Shown here piece by piece: positions 32,451 through 41,331 of a stretch of DNA of 64,000 nucleotides. Each line of letters opens with the position of its first letter. Positions within the stretch are counted from its first letter, which is position 1. The position numbers and the translations under genes were made by a program. Where the stretch lies: contig NZ_JBDPMD010000013.1 of the NCBI RefSeq assembly GCF_039871875.1, forward strand, positions 62,001-126,000, in the 5' to 3' direction. A model generated the notes under the pieces. That model searched no databases. It had not been told where the DNA came from and saw only the letters and a program-made list of their open reading frames with translations. This DNA comes from Sphaerisporangium sp039871875. Its GTDB lineage: Bacteria > Actinomycetota > Actinomycetes > Streptosporangiales > Streptosporangiaceae.

Positions 32451-33248
32451 TCAGGTGAAGAGCCGCTCCAGGACGGCCGCCACGCCGTCCTCGTCGTTGG
32501 CCGCCGTCACGTGGGTGACGGCGGCCAGCACGTCCGGGTGGGCGTTGGCCACGGCGTAGGCCGTGCCGGCCCAGGTGAGCATGGGCAGGTCGTTCGGCAT
32601 GTCGCCGAACGCCACCACGTCCGCCTGGCCGATCATGTGGCGGCCCGCCAGCCGGGCGAGTGCCGTCGCCTTGGTCACCCCGTGTGCGCTCATCTCGATC
32701 AGTGCCCGGCCGCTGGAGTGGGTCGCGGTGAGCAGGTCGCCGACGACCTCCTCGACCCGCAGGTGCAGCAGGTCGGGGTCCATGTCGTGGTGGAACGCCA
32801 GCAGCTTGGCACAGGGGCGGGAGATGAGGGTCGAGACCCCGACCCGCAGCCCGGAGGTCTCGTGCCGGTCCCAGCGGTCCAGCCCGAAACTGCTCTCGTG
32901 CGCGAAACCGCCCTCGTACTCCACCGAGAAGCTCAGCTCGGGCAGCCGCTCACGCAGCCGCCCCACCGCCTCGGAGAGCACCTCGGCCTCGATGAGATGC
33001 GACTCGACGATGCTCTCGGTGTGCAGGTCGTAGACGAGCGCCCCGTTGGCGCAGATCGCGAGACCGCGGTGACGCACCGCGCCCGCCACACCCGCCATCC
33101 AGCGGGGTGGCCTTCCTGTGACGAAGACGAGCATCGCGCCCGCGTCCTCGACACGGGCGAACGCCGCCGCGGTGCGGGGGGAGACGCTGCCGTCCGAGCG
33201 CAGGGCGGTGCCGTCCAGGTCGGTGGCGATGAGTCTGGGGCTGACCAT
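32451..33248 (-). CDS. Cof/HAD-IIB-family phosphatase
   Basis: 265 residues. HAD motif I is IATDLDGTALRSDG, motif II FVTGRPPRW, motif III includes the Lys of GVTKATALARLAG and motif IV GDMPNDLPML; the C2b cap lies between (residues about 80-185). It dephosphorylates sugar phosphates, cofactor precursors or flavins; specificity unknown. GGAG 6 bases before ATG 33248 sets the start. In actinobacteria this gene commonly follows serS; here the cold-shock gene sits between on the other strand. Confidence 0.9.
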   Translation of the reverse strand: MVSPRLIATDLDGTALRSDGSVSPRTAAAFARVEDAGAMLVFVTGRPPRWMAGVAGAVRHRGLAICANGALVYDLHTESIVESHLIEAEVLSEAVGRLRERLPELSFSVEYEGGFAHESSFGLDRWDRHETSGLRVGVSTLISRPCAKLLAFHHDMDPDLLHLRVEEVVGDLLTATHSSGRALIEMSAHGVTKATALARLAGRHMIGQADVVAFGDMPNDLPMLTWAGTAYAVANAHPDVLAAVTHVTAANDEDGVAAVLERLFT

Positions 33249-33321
33249 AACAAGCTCCAGTTTGCCTCGCCCCGGCGGCGCGGCCACCACCGGAGGACCG
33301 GAAAAGAATCTCGCGTGCGTG

Positions 33322-33346
33322 GGAACAAAGGCTCTCCGATAGTGTT
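33322..33346 (+). promoter_or_regulatory. Possible ECF-type promoter of the cold-shock gene
   Basis: GGAAC (33322-33326) and GTT (33344-33346) are 17 bases apart, like ECF sigma promoters of SigE type. The predicted 5' leader would be about 130 bases, as is usual for csp genes. The half-sites are short, so the call is weak. Confidence 0.25.
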
Positions 33347-33482
33347 AGATGTGGTGGCGTTGTATTAGCTGAACCCGATGTGCAGAACCAGCTTGACTGT
33401 CTGAGCGGCCCCGGGAAGCTGTGCGACACAACCCGGGGTTCGCGAGGTGTGAACCCCCAGATCAATCGCAGGGAGAGCTTTA

Positions 33483-33686
33483 ATGGCTCAGGGAACCGTC
33501 AAGTGGTTCAACGCCGAGAAGGGCTACGGCTTCATCGCTCCGGACGATGACGCTCCGGATGTCTTCGTGCACTTCTCCGAGATCGTCGGCAGCGGCTACC
33601 GTAGCCTCGAGGACGGCCAGCGTGTCGAGTTCGAGGTCACGCAAGGACAGAAGGGCCCGCAGGCTTCGCAGGTCCGCGCCGTCTGA
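33483..33686 (+). CDS. Cold-shock protein, CspA family
   Basis: 67 residues, one OB fold. RNP1 is KGYGFIAP and RNP2 VFVHFSEI, with the start MAQGTVKWFNAEKG typical of actinobacterial Csp. It binds single-stranded RNA/DNA and melts mRNA structure. GGGAGAG precedes the ATG by about 6 bases. A long untranslated leader (about 33350-33482) and a strong terminator indicate a monocistronic transcript. Confidence 0.96.
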   Translation: MAQGTVKWFNAEKGYGFIAPDDDAPDVFVHFSEIVGSGYRSLEDGQRVEFEVTQGQKGPQASQVRAV

Positions 33687-33701
33687 CCACTGACACACAG
33701 C

Positions 33702-33732
33702 AGGCGGAGTTCGCGTAACGCGAACTCCGCCT
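33702..33732 (+). terminator. Terminator of the cold-shock gene
   Basis: AGGCGGAGTTCGCG pairs perfectly with its complement around a TAA loop, followed by TTGTGTT. Confidence 0.85.
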
Positions 33733-33862
33733 TTGTGTTACATATGGCATATTAACTACGGAAAGTGGACATAGGTCAACATACATCTCAAGGTTCGCCG
33801 CTTACCGCGGATGGCCTGGATAAGCGGCGGAACCTCAGCCGGCTGACCGGCCGGTCGAACCG

Positions 33863-35125
33863 CTACTTGACCGGTTCCAGAACGTCAAGCCCGACGTACG
33901 GCCGCAGCGCCTCCGGCACCACCACCGAGCCGTCGGCCCGCTGGTGGTTCTCCAGAATCGCGACGATCCACCGCGTGGTCGCGAGCGTGCCGTTGAGGGT
34001 GGCGACGTGCCGCGGCTTCTCCTCGCTGTCCCGGTAGCGCACCGACAGCCGGCGGGCCTGGAACTCCGTGCAGTTGGACGTCGAGGTGAGCTCCAGGTAG
34101 CGGTTCTGCGTGGGCAGCCACGCCTCGCAGTCGAACTTGCGGGCCGCGGACGAGCCGAGGTCGCCCGCCGCGACGTCGATCACCCGGTACGGCAGCTCCA
34201 CCTTGGCGAGCATCTCGCGCTCCCAGGCCAGCAGGCGGGCGTGCTCCTCCTGCGCCTCCTCGGGGCGGCAGTAGGAGAACATCTCGACCTTGTCGAACTG
34301 GTGCACCCGGATGATGCCCCGGGTGTCCTTGCCGTACGAACCCGCCTCACGGCGGAAGCACGAGGACCAGCCGGCGTACCGCAGCGGCAGCGACCGGCCG
34401 TCCAGGATCTCGTTCCAGTGGTACGCCGCCAGCGGGGCCTCGGACGTGCCGACGAGGTAGAGATCGTCGGCCTCCAGGCGGTACACCTCGGAGGCGTGCG
34501 AGCCGAGGAAGCCGGTGCCCGCCATCGCCTCGGGCCTCAGCAGCACCGGAGTGATCATGGGGGTGAAGCCGGCCGCGACGGCCTGCTGCATCGCCATGTT
34601 GAGCAGGCCGAGCTGCAGCCGGGCGCCCACACCCTTCAGGAAGAAGAAGCGCGCGCCGGAGACCTTGGCGCCGCGCTCGGTGTCGATGGCGTCGAGCATC
34701 TCGCCGAGCTCCAGGTGGTCGCGCGGCGTGAAGTCGAAGCTCGGACGCTCGCCGACCTCCTCCAGCACGACGTAGTCGTCCTCACCGCCGACCGGGGCGC
34801 CCTCCTCGACGAGGTTCGGCACGGCCATCGTCAGCGCGTCCAGCTCGCGGGCGAGACGCTCGGACTCGGCCTCGGCACCCTTCACGCCGGCGGCGAGCTC
34901 CTTGGCCCTGGCCAGCAGCGCGGCGCGCTCGTCGCCGGAGGACGTCGACACCGACTTGCCGACACTCTTCTGCTCGGCGCGCAGCGCCTCGTAGCCGGTC
35001 AGGGCGGCACGACGGCGTTCGTCCAGGTCGAGCAGCGTGTCGACGACCGAGTCGTCCTCACCGCGGGCACGCTGCGACGCCCGTAGCCGGTCCGGGTCCT
35101 CACGAAGGGTACGCAGGTCAATCAC
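33863..35125 (-). CDS. serS: Seryl-tRNA synthetase
   Basis: 420 residues, normal length for a bacterial class II SerRS. The N-terminal coiled-coil arm that grips the tRNA-Ser variable arm covers about 25-105 (LLDLDERRRAALTGYEALRA onward). Class II motif 2 is CFRREAGSYGKDTRGIIRVH, with VEMFSYCRPE after it; the serine pocket and motif 3 are around TSNCTEFQARR and LNGTLATTRWIVAILENHQ. The GTG start at 35125 follows TAGCCT by 7 bases, so serS is probably leaderless, though it may also be co-transcribed with pheA upstream. Confidence 0.97.
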   Translation of the reverse strand: MIDLRTLREDPDRLRASQRARGEDDSVVDTLLDLDERRRAALTGYEALRAEQKSVGKSVSTSSGDERAALLARAKELAAGVKGAEAESERLARELDALTMAVPNLVEEGAPVGGEDDYVVLEEVGERPSFDFTPRDHLELGEMLDAIDTERGAKVSGARFFFLKGVGARLQLGLLNMAMQQAVAAGFTPMITPVLLRPEAMAGTGFLGSHASEVYRLEADDLYLVGTSEAPLAAYHWNEILDGRSLPLRYAGWSSCFRREAGSYGKDTRGIIRVHQFDKVEMFSYCRPEEAQEEHARLLAWEREMLAKVELPYRVIDVAAGDLGSSAARKFDCEAWLPTQNRYLELTSTSNCTEFQARRLSVRYRDSEEKPRHVATLNGTLATTRWIVAILENHQRADGSVVVPEALRPYVGLDVLEPVK

Positions 35126-35132
35126 ACGACAA

Positions 35133-35138
35133 AGGCTA
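35133..35138 (-). promoter_or_regulatory. -10 hexamer of serS
   Basis: TAGCCT (minus strand), 7 bases before GTG 35125. The same hexamer precedes pheA. Confidence 0.5.
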
Positions 35139-35182
35139 CCGAGGTTCGTGGCGCGCTCGCGCGGTGAAACCCGGCGCCGGGG

Positions 35183-36103
35183 TCACATGCGGCCGGAGCG
35201 GACCCAGGCCAGCCAGTCGGCGGCCTCGGTGAACTCGGCGTTCGACGTGCCCTTCTTCGGCTCCGGGGCCAGACGGTCGGCCCTCGGGTAGCTGCCGAGG
35301 AATCGGACGTCCGCCGACATGCGGTGCAGGCCGGACAGCGCCTCGCCGACCCGGGCGTCCGCGATGTGGCCTTCGGCGTCGAAATGGAAGAAATAGTGGC
35401 CGATGCCGTCGCCGGTGGGGCGGGACTCGATGCGGGTCAGGTTGACGCCGCGCACCGCGAACTCGCTCAGCATCTCGAGCAGGGCGCCCGGGTGGTCGTC
35501 GTTGAGGAACGCGACCAGGGACGTGCGGTCAGCGCCGGTCGGCTCGGGCAGCGGGCCGGGCCGGGCGACCTTCACGAACCGGGTCACCGTGTCGTCCCGG
35601 TCGCCGATGCGGGAGGCCAGCTCCACCAGGCCGTAGTGCTCGCCCGCGATGGCCGGGCCGATCGCCGCGTCGTACGGCGAACCCGGCATGGAGACCTCCA
35701 TCGCCGCGGCGGCGGTGGACGGCGCCGCGATGACCACCGTGTCGGGCAGCTCACGGGCCAGGAAGCCGCGGCACTGGGTGATCGCGGCGGGGTGGGTGTA
35801 CAGGCGCTTGATGTGGGGCATGCCGGTGCCCGGGCGCACGAGCAGGGAGAACTCGACCGGCAGGAGGACCTCCGCCGTGATCAGCAGCGGCTCCCCCCAG
35901 GCCAGCTCGTCGAGGGTCACCGTGATCGCGCCCTCGACGGAGTTCTCCAGCGGGACGACCGCCGCCGCGGCCTCGCCCCCCCGAGCGGCCTCCAGGGCCG
36001 CCGTGACGTTGGCGCAGGGCATGCGCTCGGCGTCCGGCGCGAGGATGCGCAGTGCCGCCTCGCAGAATGTGCCCTCCGGGCCGAGGTAGGCGAGTTTCTG
36101 CAT
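35183..36103 (-). CDS. pheA: Prephenate dehydratase with ACT domain
   Basis: 306 residues, monofunctional. The dehydratase domain opens YLGPEGTFCEAALR, contains VVPLENSVEGAI, and has the catalytic Thr-Arg-Phe in DDTVTRFVKV (residues about 180). The ACT domain follows (TSLVAFLNDDHPGALLEML) with the phenylalanine-binding ESRP motif in NLTRIESRPTG. It converts prephenate to phenylpyruvate and should be inhibited by phenylalanine. TAGCCT lies 6 bases before ATG 36103. It is 57 bases upstream of serS. Confidence 0.96.
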   Translation of the reverse strand: MQKLAYLGPEGTFCEAALRILAPDAERMPCANVTAALEAARGGEAAAAVVPLENSVEGAITVTLDELAWGEPLLITAEVLLPVEFSLLVRPGTGMPHIKRLYTHPAAITQCRGFLARELPDTVVIAAPSTAAAAMEVSMPGSPYDAAIGPAIAGEHYGLVELASRIGDRDDTVTRFVKVARPGPLPEPTGADRTSLVAFLNDDHPGALLEMLSEFAVRGVNLTRIESRPTGDGIGHYFFHFDAEGHIADARVGEALSGLHRMSADVRFLGSYPRADRLAPEPKKGTSNAEFTEAADWLAWVRSGRM

Positions 36104-36109
36104 ATCAGC

Positions 36110-36115
36110 AGGCTA
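36110..36115 (-). promoter_or_regulatory. -10 hexamer of pheA
   Basis: TAGCCT (minus strand), 6 bases before ATG 36103; leaderless arrangement. Confidence 0.5.
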
Positions 36116-36153
36116 CCGGGCGGTGGCACCGTTACACCCGGGAAATTTACCGG

Positions 36154-37416
36154 TCAACCCGCGACCTGTGGCCGCGCCGGGGTCCGCTCGCGTGACGCCT
36201 CGGCGTGTCGCACCGGGTCAGGGGTGCGGCGGGCGAGCAGCCACAACAGGACGAGGGCGCCGAGGCCGAAGGCGTCCTGCACGATCCTGCCCGCCACCGG
36301 GCTGAGCACCGGGATCTCGGCCGCGCGCAGCGCCACCCCCCACCACGGGATCGGCACCACGTAGTAGAGCCAGATCCCCGCCGCCGGCCACACCCGCCCC
36401 GGCCGCACCGTGCCGTCCCACGGCCCCGCCAGCGCGGCCAGCACGACCACCACCCAGGCGAAGTGGTGGATCCACGCCACCGGCGAGATCAGCACCGCCA
36501 TCAGCCCCGTCAGCGCCACCGCTGTCAGACGGTCACCCGCGAGCAGGGCCCGGCGGGCGTGCCGGAACCCGTACCAGGCGACCACGGCGGCCAGGACGAG
36601 CCACAGCCCCGCCGTGACCCCGTCCGGCAGGTAGAGACGCAGCAGCATGCCCCGGATCGATTGGTTCGTCGTGGCGTTGTTGGCCCCCAGCCGCTCGGAG
36701 TCCAGCAACGCCCCGAACCAGAACCCCGTCGCGTCCCGCGGGATCACCAGGAACGGCAGAACCGTCAGCGACGCCGCCGTGAACGCCGCCATGAAGAAGG
36801 CTTTGCGCTGCTCGTCCCGCCCCCCCGGCCCGAAACCGGTGATCAGCAGGTAGATCAGAAACACCCCCGGCGTCAGCTTGACCGCCGTGGCGAGCCCGAT
36901 CAGCAACCCCCGCGGCCACCAGGGCCGCCGCGCCATGCAGTCGACCACACACAACATCACCAGCAGGACGTCCACCTGCCCGAACCGCACCTGGTCCCGC
37001 ACAGGCATGAGATAAGCCGCCAGGACCACGACCCCCGCCACCCCCAGCGGCACCCCCCACCCGAGCCGCGTGAGCATCTCCCGGCAGCAGTACCACACCG
37101 TCACCGCCAGGCAGACGAACACCCCGACGACCCACCCCCACTGCGCCACCGGCCACGACACCATCGCCAACGGCACCGCCAGCATCGCCCCGATCGGGGG
37201 ATACGTGAACGGCAGCAACTGCGGCGCCGGCGTCACCACCTCGTAAACCGGCACCCCCTGCAGCAGCGCCAGCCCCCCCATCCGATAAACATCAAGATCG
37301 ACGACCCGCTGATCCCCAGGATTGGACAGCCAGTACCAGACCACCGGCCAGACAGCCACCCCGACCCCCAGCACCCCTCCGGCGAAGGATGCCCACCACC
37401 GCCCACCATGTCTCAC
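36154..37416 (-). CDS. GT87/DUF2029-type polyprenol-phosphate-dependent glycosyltransferase
   Basis: About 420 residues, ten or more helices. The GT-C signature near the N-terminus is VVDLDVYRMGGLALLQGVPV with the catalytic Asp in an outer loop, followed by LPFTYPPIGAMLAVPL, both typical of actinobacterial mannosyltransferases (DUF2029). It probably transfers mannose from polyprenyl phosphate to lipid-linked envelope glycans. The start is uncertain: GTG 37416 is my choice, while the frame remains open to 37470. It is 50 bases beyond pheA's start on the same strand, so it may be read into pheA. Confidence 0.82.
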   Translation of the reverse strand: MRHGGRWWASFAGGVLGVGVAVWPVVWYWLSNPGDQRVVDLDVYRMGGLALLQGVPVYEVVTPAPQLLPFTYPPIGAMLAVPLAMVSWPVAQWGWVVGVFVCLAVTVWYCCREMLTRLGWGVPLGVAGVVVLAAYLMPVRDQVRFGQVDVLLVMLCVVDCMARRPWWPRGLLIGLATAVKLTPGVFLIYLLITGFGPGGRDEQRKAFFMAAFTAASLTVLPFLVIPRDATGFWFGALLDSERLGANNATTNQSIRGMLLRLYLPDGVTAGLWLVLAAVVAWYGFRHARRALLAGDRLTAVALTGLMAVLISPVAWIHHFAWVVVVLAALAGPWDGTVRPGRVWPAAGIWLYYVVPIPWWGVALRAAEIPVLSPVAGRIVQDAFGLGALVLLWLLARRTPDPVRHAEASRERTPARPQVAG

Positions 37417-37570
37417 GACGACGCAGGCTACCCTGCCCCCGCCGCGGACGCCCCTCGCCGCCCTGTCCACAGGCGTGCACCGGGCGGCCTTCGGTGAGCT
37501 CGGCTCTGGCTATCGTTACCGGGACAAGGAGCAGTGGTCCCACGTCGACGATCACGAGGGGGAGGTTCCC

Positions 37571-39784
37571 TTGAGCACGCGAGCACCCGGCGGCCCTCGG
37601 TGGGCACGGCTCGCGCGTGTGCTCGTCGGCCTGGGGGTTCTCGTCCTCGCTCTGCTGTCCCTGACGCCGGCGCACGCCGAGGGGCGGCCGGGCGGTGGGC
37701 AGGTCGTGGTGATCGGTGTGCCGGGGTTGCGGTGGGAGGACGTCGATCGCGTCCGTACGCCGGCGCTGTGGAGGTTGGCGGGGGAGGCGGGGGCGGCTTC
37801 GATGTCCACGCGGGCCTATCCCCGGCCGGAGCGTACGGGGACGTGTCCTGTCGCCGGGTGGCTCACGGTCTCCGCGGGGCAGAGGGCAGGGTCCGCGGCG
37901 CAGGAGTGCGCGTCGCCCGCGCCGCCGGTCCCCGCTGCGGGCGGGGGCGTGAGCGTGCCGGGGTGGGGCGAGCTGGTGGCGTACAACGGGGCCACTTCCT
38001 ACCGGGCGCGGGTCGGGCTGCTCGGGCAGGCCGTTCGTGACGCGGGGGGGAGCGTGGCGGCGGCGGGGCCAGGTGCGGCGCTCGCGGCGGCCGACAGCGG
38101 CGGGAAAGTGGGCGCTTACGCGTCCGATGTCGCGGGGCTGGGAGATCTGAGCCGTTTCTCGCTCGTCGTCGTGGACATCGACGATCTCGCTCGCGCCTGG
38201 CTCGCCGCGGCGGCTCCAGGCGTCACGGCGCCCGACCTGTCCCCGGGGGCACGTGCCCGTGCGGCGACGGCCGCCGACCGGCGGGTCGGGGAGGTGCTCG
38301 GCCGCGTGGCACCGGGCACGACCGTGCTGCTCGCGGGGCTGTCGGACACCTCCACCAGGGCTGACCTGCACGTGGCCATGGCCAGGGGGCAGGGGTACGC
38401 GCGGGGGTATCTGACGGCGTCGTCCACACGGCAGCACGGGCTGGTCACGATCACCGACGTCACGGCGACCGTGCTGGAACGGCTCGGGGTGGCCGCGCCG
38501 CCGGGGACGGTGGGGCGGCCGTGGGTACCGGGCGGCGGGGCGCCGGCAGGGGTGGCGGAGACCGTCCGGCGGCTCGGGGACGCCGACCTGGCCAGCCGGG
38601 TGCTGGTCCAGGTGCGGGCGCCGTTCTTCGCGGTGCTGGTCGTCGTGCAACTGCTGTTCTACGGTCTGGCGGCGGTCGTGGTGCGCCGCCACGGCGGCGG
38701 GGCGGCCCGGCGGCTCCTCGGCTGGACGCGCGGGCTGGCGGTGGCCAGCGGCGCGGTGCCGGTGTCGACCTTCCTCGCGCAGTTGGTGCCGTGGTGGACG
38801 GCGGGGCATCCCATGGTCTCCCTCATCGCCACGATCGCGGGGTTCACGGCGCTCATGGCCGGGGCGGCGTTCGCGGGCCCCTGGCGCCGCCACGTGCTGG
38901 GGCCGTTGACGGTCGTGGCGGGAGTCACGTCCCTCGCGCTGCTGCTTGACGTGGTCACCGGCTCCCGGCTCCAGGTGAACGCGGTCACCGGCTACGAGCC
39001 CGTCACCGGAGGCCGCTTCTACGGGTTCGGCAACATCGCCTTCGCCGTCTACGCCACCGGCACCGTCCTCGTGCTCGCCGGAGTGGCACAGGCCCTCATC
39101 GACCGGGGACGCCGCGGGCTCGCGCTGGCGCTCTGCCTCGCGTACGGGCTGCTCGCCGTCTTCGCGGACGGCTGGCCGGGGTGGGGCGCCGACTTCGGCG
39201 GGGTGCCCGCGTTCGTCCTCGGTCTCGCCGTCTTCGTGATGTTGTTGTCCGGCCGCCGCGTCACCGTGGGCAAGCTGGCCACGGTGGCGGCCGGCGGCGT
39301 CGTGCTGATCGCCGCGATCGCCGTGGCCGACTGGACCAGGCCGCCCGGCAGCCGCACCCACCTCGGCGCCTTCGTGGAACAGGTCGCCTCAGGCGAGGCG
39401 CTCCCCGTGGTGGGCCGCAAACTCGGCGCGATGCTCGGCACCCTCGGCAACTGGCAGCTCACCGCGCTCTCCGTGGCCGCCCTGGCGTTCCTGTTCCTGG
39501 TGCTGGCCCGCCCGTCCCGCTGGGGCGTCTCCGCCCTCGGCGAGGCCTACTCCACGGCGCCCGCCCTGCGCGCCGGCCTGTTCGGGGTCCTCACCACCGC
39601 CGTGGCCGGGTTCCTGATCAACGACTCCGGCATCGCCATCCCCGCCATGGCCCTCACCGTGGCCGTCCCCCTCACCCTCGCGGCCTCGATCGCCGCCGTC
39701 CGGCGGCCCGCACCGCCCACCCCGCCAGCGCGATCGTCAGCCCCAGCAGGATCCACGGCACCACCTGGCCACGCACCACGGTGA
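37571..39784 (+). CDS. Large membrane protein with alkaline-phosphatase-like outer domain
   Basis: 737 residues from TTG 37571, which has GGGGGAGG six bases upstream. After a signal/anchor segment (about 15-36) comes an outer domain of ~300 residues: QVVVIGVPGLRWEDVDRVRT and VGEVLGRVAPGTTVLLAGLS resemble the core of the alkaline phosphatase/sulfatase fold, but metal ligands are not obvious. Ten or so helices follow, with GRFYGFGNIAFAVYATGTVL between two of them. It is flanked by glycosyltransferases, suggesting a role in envelope polymer modification. The last 113 bases overlap the convergent MptB-like gene. Confidence 0.7.
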   Translation: MSTRAPGGPRWARLARVLVGLGVLVLALLSLTPAHAEGRPGGGQVVVIGVPGLRWEDVDRVRTPALWRLAGEAGAASMSTRAYPRPERTGTCPVAGWLTVSAGQRAGSAAQECASPAPPVPAAGGGVSVPGWGELVAYNGATSYRARVGLLGQAVRDAGGSVAAAGPGAALAAADSGGKVGAYASDVAGLGDLSRFSLVVVDIDDLARAWLAAAAPGVTAPDLSPGARARAATAADRRVGEVLGRVAPGTTVLLAGLSDTSTRADLHVAMARGQGYARGYLTASSTRQHGLVTITDVTATVLERLGVAAPPGTVGRPWVPGGGAPAGVAETVRRLGDADLASRVLVQVRAPFFAVLVVVQLLFYGLAAVVVRRHGGGAARRLLGWTRGLAVASGAVPVSTFLAQLVPWWTAGHPMVSLIATIAGFTALMAGAAFAGPWRRHVLGPLTVVAGVTSLALLLDVVTGSRLQVNAVTGYEPVTGGRFYGFGNIAFAVYATGTVLVLAGVAQALIDRGRRGLALALCLAYGLLAVFADGWPGWGADFGGVPAFVLGLAVFVMLLSGRRVTVGKLATVAAGGVVLIAAIAVADWTRPPGSRTHLGAFVEQVASGEALPVVGRKLGAMLGTLGNWQLTALSVAALAFLFLVLARPSRWGVSALGEAYSTAPALRAGLFGVLTTAVAGFLINDSGIAIPAMALTVAVPLTLAASIAAVRRPAPPTPPARSSAPAGSTAPPGHAPR

Positions 39785-41279
39785 CCAGCCACCCGAGGTC
39801 CGGCGGCTGCCCTTGCTGGCGCGCCGGGAGGTAGGCCAGCGACAACACGGTGACCCGCGCGACGAGGAACCCGTCCAGCGCCGTCGCGGGGACGGTCGCC
39901 AGGAGCGCGAAGGCCAGCCCGTCGTACCACGGCAACGCGTACGGCGTGGCGAAGAGCCACGCCACCACGACCACCGCGGCCACCACACCCCCGGCGCGAG
40001 GGTCCGCCACCACACCCGCGGTACCGCCACCCGCCACCATGCCCCCGATGGGGGTGCCGGCGACCATCGCCTCCGTACGACCGTCCCCTCTCCGGGCGGT
40101 CGGACTGTGGGAGAGGTGCGGCCGGAGGGCTCGGAACAGGACGACGGCGAGGGCCACGAGAGTCAGGAGCGACGCGGCCTGGATCCAGGAGCGGTAGGCG
40201 CCGGAGCCGAAGGCGAGCTGGAGGGCGCGCTGGGCCAGGTGCCAGGGGGTGGCCCAGGAGATGGACTTGCTGGCGTGGAGGATCTGGTCCAGTGAGTTGG
40301 GGCCGGCCAGCAGGTACGCGGCCACCACCGTCGCCAGGGCCGTGCCGGCCACCACGGCCAGTCTGCGGGGGGAACGGCGCAGTTCCCAGGCGGTGCCCAG
40401 GGCGACGAGGCCCGCGTTGGCCTTGGTGGCGATGCCCAGGCCGAGCAGAGGGCCTGCGGTCCACCAGCGGTCGCCGCGCCCGGCGAGGAGGGCGGCGGTC
40501 ACGAAGACGATGGCTTGGGTGTCGACGTGCATGCCGGCGACGAGCTGGTACAGGACGAGGGGGTTCACCGTCCAGAGCAGGGCCGCGCGGGCCTGGCGTG
40601 TCCGGTCACCGCTCGCCAGGCGGTGCAGGAGCAGTGCCGTCACCAGGAAGGCGATGACGTTCGCCAGCGCCAGGGCGAACACGGTGAGGCGTACGGACTC
40701 GCCCCCGACCAGGCTCGCCACGGCTTGCACGGCGGTCGCCAGCGGGCCGTAGAGACTCGGCTCCTCACGCCATGGCAGCTCCACCGCGCCGGCGACGGGA
40801 TCCGCGGGCAGGTCGGCGGCCCCGGTCGCGTAAGGATCGTGACCGAGCACCACCATGCGGCCGTACGCCGCGTAGTTGAGGTGGTCGGCCGAGCCGGAAG
40901 GAGGCAGGAACGCCAGCAGGCCCGCGGCGAGGCAACCGCAGACCAGCAGAACGCGGGGGTCCGGCGCCCAGCCGCGGCGCAGCGCGAGCAGCCCCGCACC
41001 GAGACCGGCGCCCCCGAGGAGGATCGCCGCGGCCTCCATGGCGATGACCAGGTGCCCGCCCGGCCGGATCGCCAGCGAGAACGGCGGGTGCCACCACGCC
41101 CCGGCCAGCCCCGGCACCACGGCCGAGGCCCCGAGCACGCCGATGGCCGCGGTGAGGACGATCGCCGCCCCGATGCCCAGAACGGCCACCCGGGCCGCCG
41201 TCCCGCCGCCCTCAGGGGCGCGGAGGGACCCGTCACCGGCCGTGACCGTCGTCTGCCGTCTCGCGGTGTCCCCGTTCAC
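39672..41279 (-). CDS. MptB-like alpha-mannosyltransferase (GT-C, polyprenol-phosphate dependent)
   Basis: 535 residues with about 13 helices. The first outer loop after helix 3 reads SADHLNYAAYGRMVVLGHDP, which holds the acidic catalytic position and matches the alpha(1->6)-mannosyltransferase MptA/MptB group. LLWTVNPLVLYQLVAGMHVD and GPLLGLGIATKANAGLVALG are other family segments. The likely job is elongation of a mannan-type glycolipid at the outer membrane face. GTG 41279 is the likely start. The 3' end overlaps the neighbouring gene antisense by 113 bases. Confidence 0.82.
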   Translation of the reverse strand: MNGDTARRQTTVTAGDGSLRAPEGGGTAARVAVLGIGAAIVLTAAIGVLGASAVVPGLAGAWWHPPFSLAIRPGGHLVIAMEAAAILLGGAGLGAGLLALRRGWAPDPRVLLVCGCLAAGLLAFLPPSGSADHLNYAAYGRMVVLGHDPYATGAADLPADPVAGAVELPWREEPSLYGPLATAVQAVASLVGGESVRLTVFALALANVIAFLVTALLLHRLASGDRTRQARAALLWTVNPLVLYQLVAGMHVDTQAIVFVTAALLAGRGDRWWTAGPLLGLGIATKANAGLVALGTAWELRRSPRRLAVVAGTALATVVAAYLLAGPNSLDQILHASKSISWATPWHLAQRALQLAFGSGAYRSWIQAASLLTLVALAVVLFRALRPHLSHSPTARRGDGRTEAMVAGTPIGGMVAGGGTAGVVADPRAGGVVAAVVVVAWLFATPYALPWYDGLAFALLATVPATALDGFLVARVTVLSLAYLPARQQGQPPDLGWLVTVVRGQVVPWILLGLTIALAGWAVRAAGRRRSRPRG

Positions 41280-41331
41280 GGCACGATTCCAGCACACCCG
41301 CGCGGGGTGACGGGCCGGGGAGTGTGGCCTG

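Noticed and set aside
37292..39361. 689-codon open frame opposite the alkaline-phosphatase-like membrane protein
   Set aside because: His/Arg/Pro low-complexity shadow; the plus strand has a signal peptide, helices and a good ribosome binding site.
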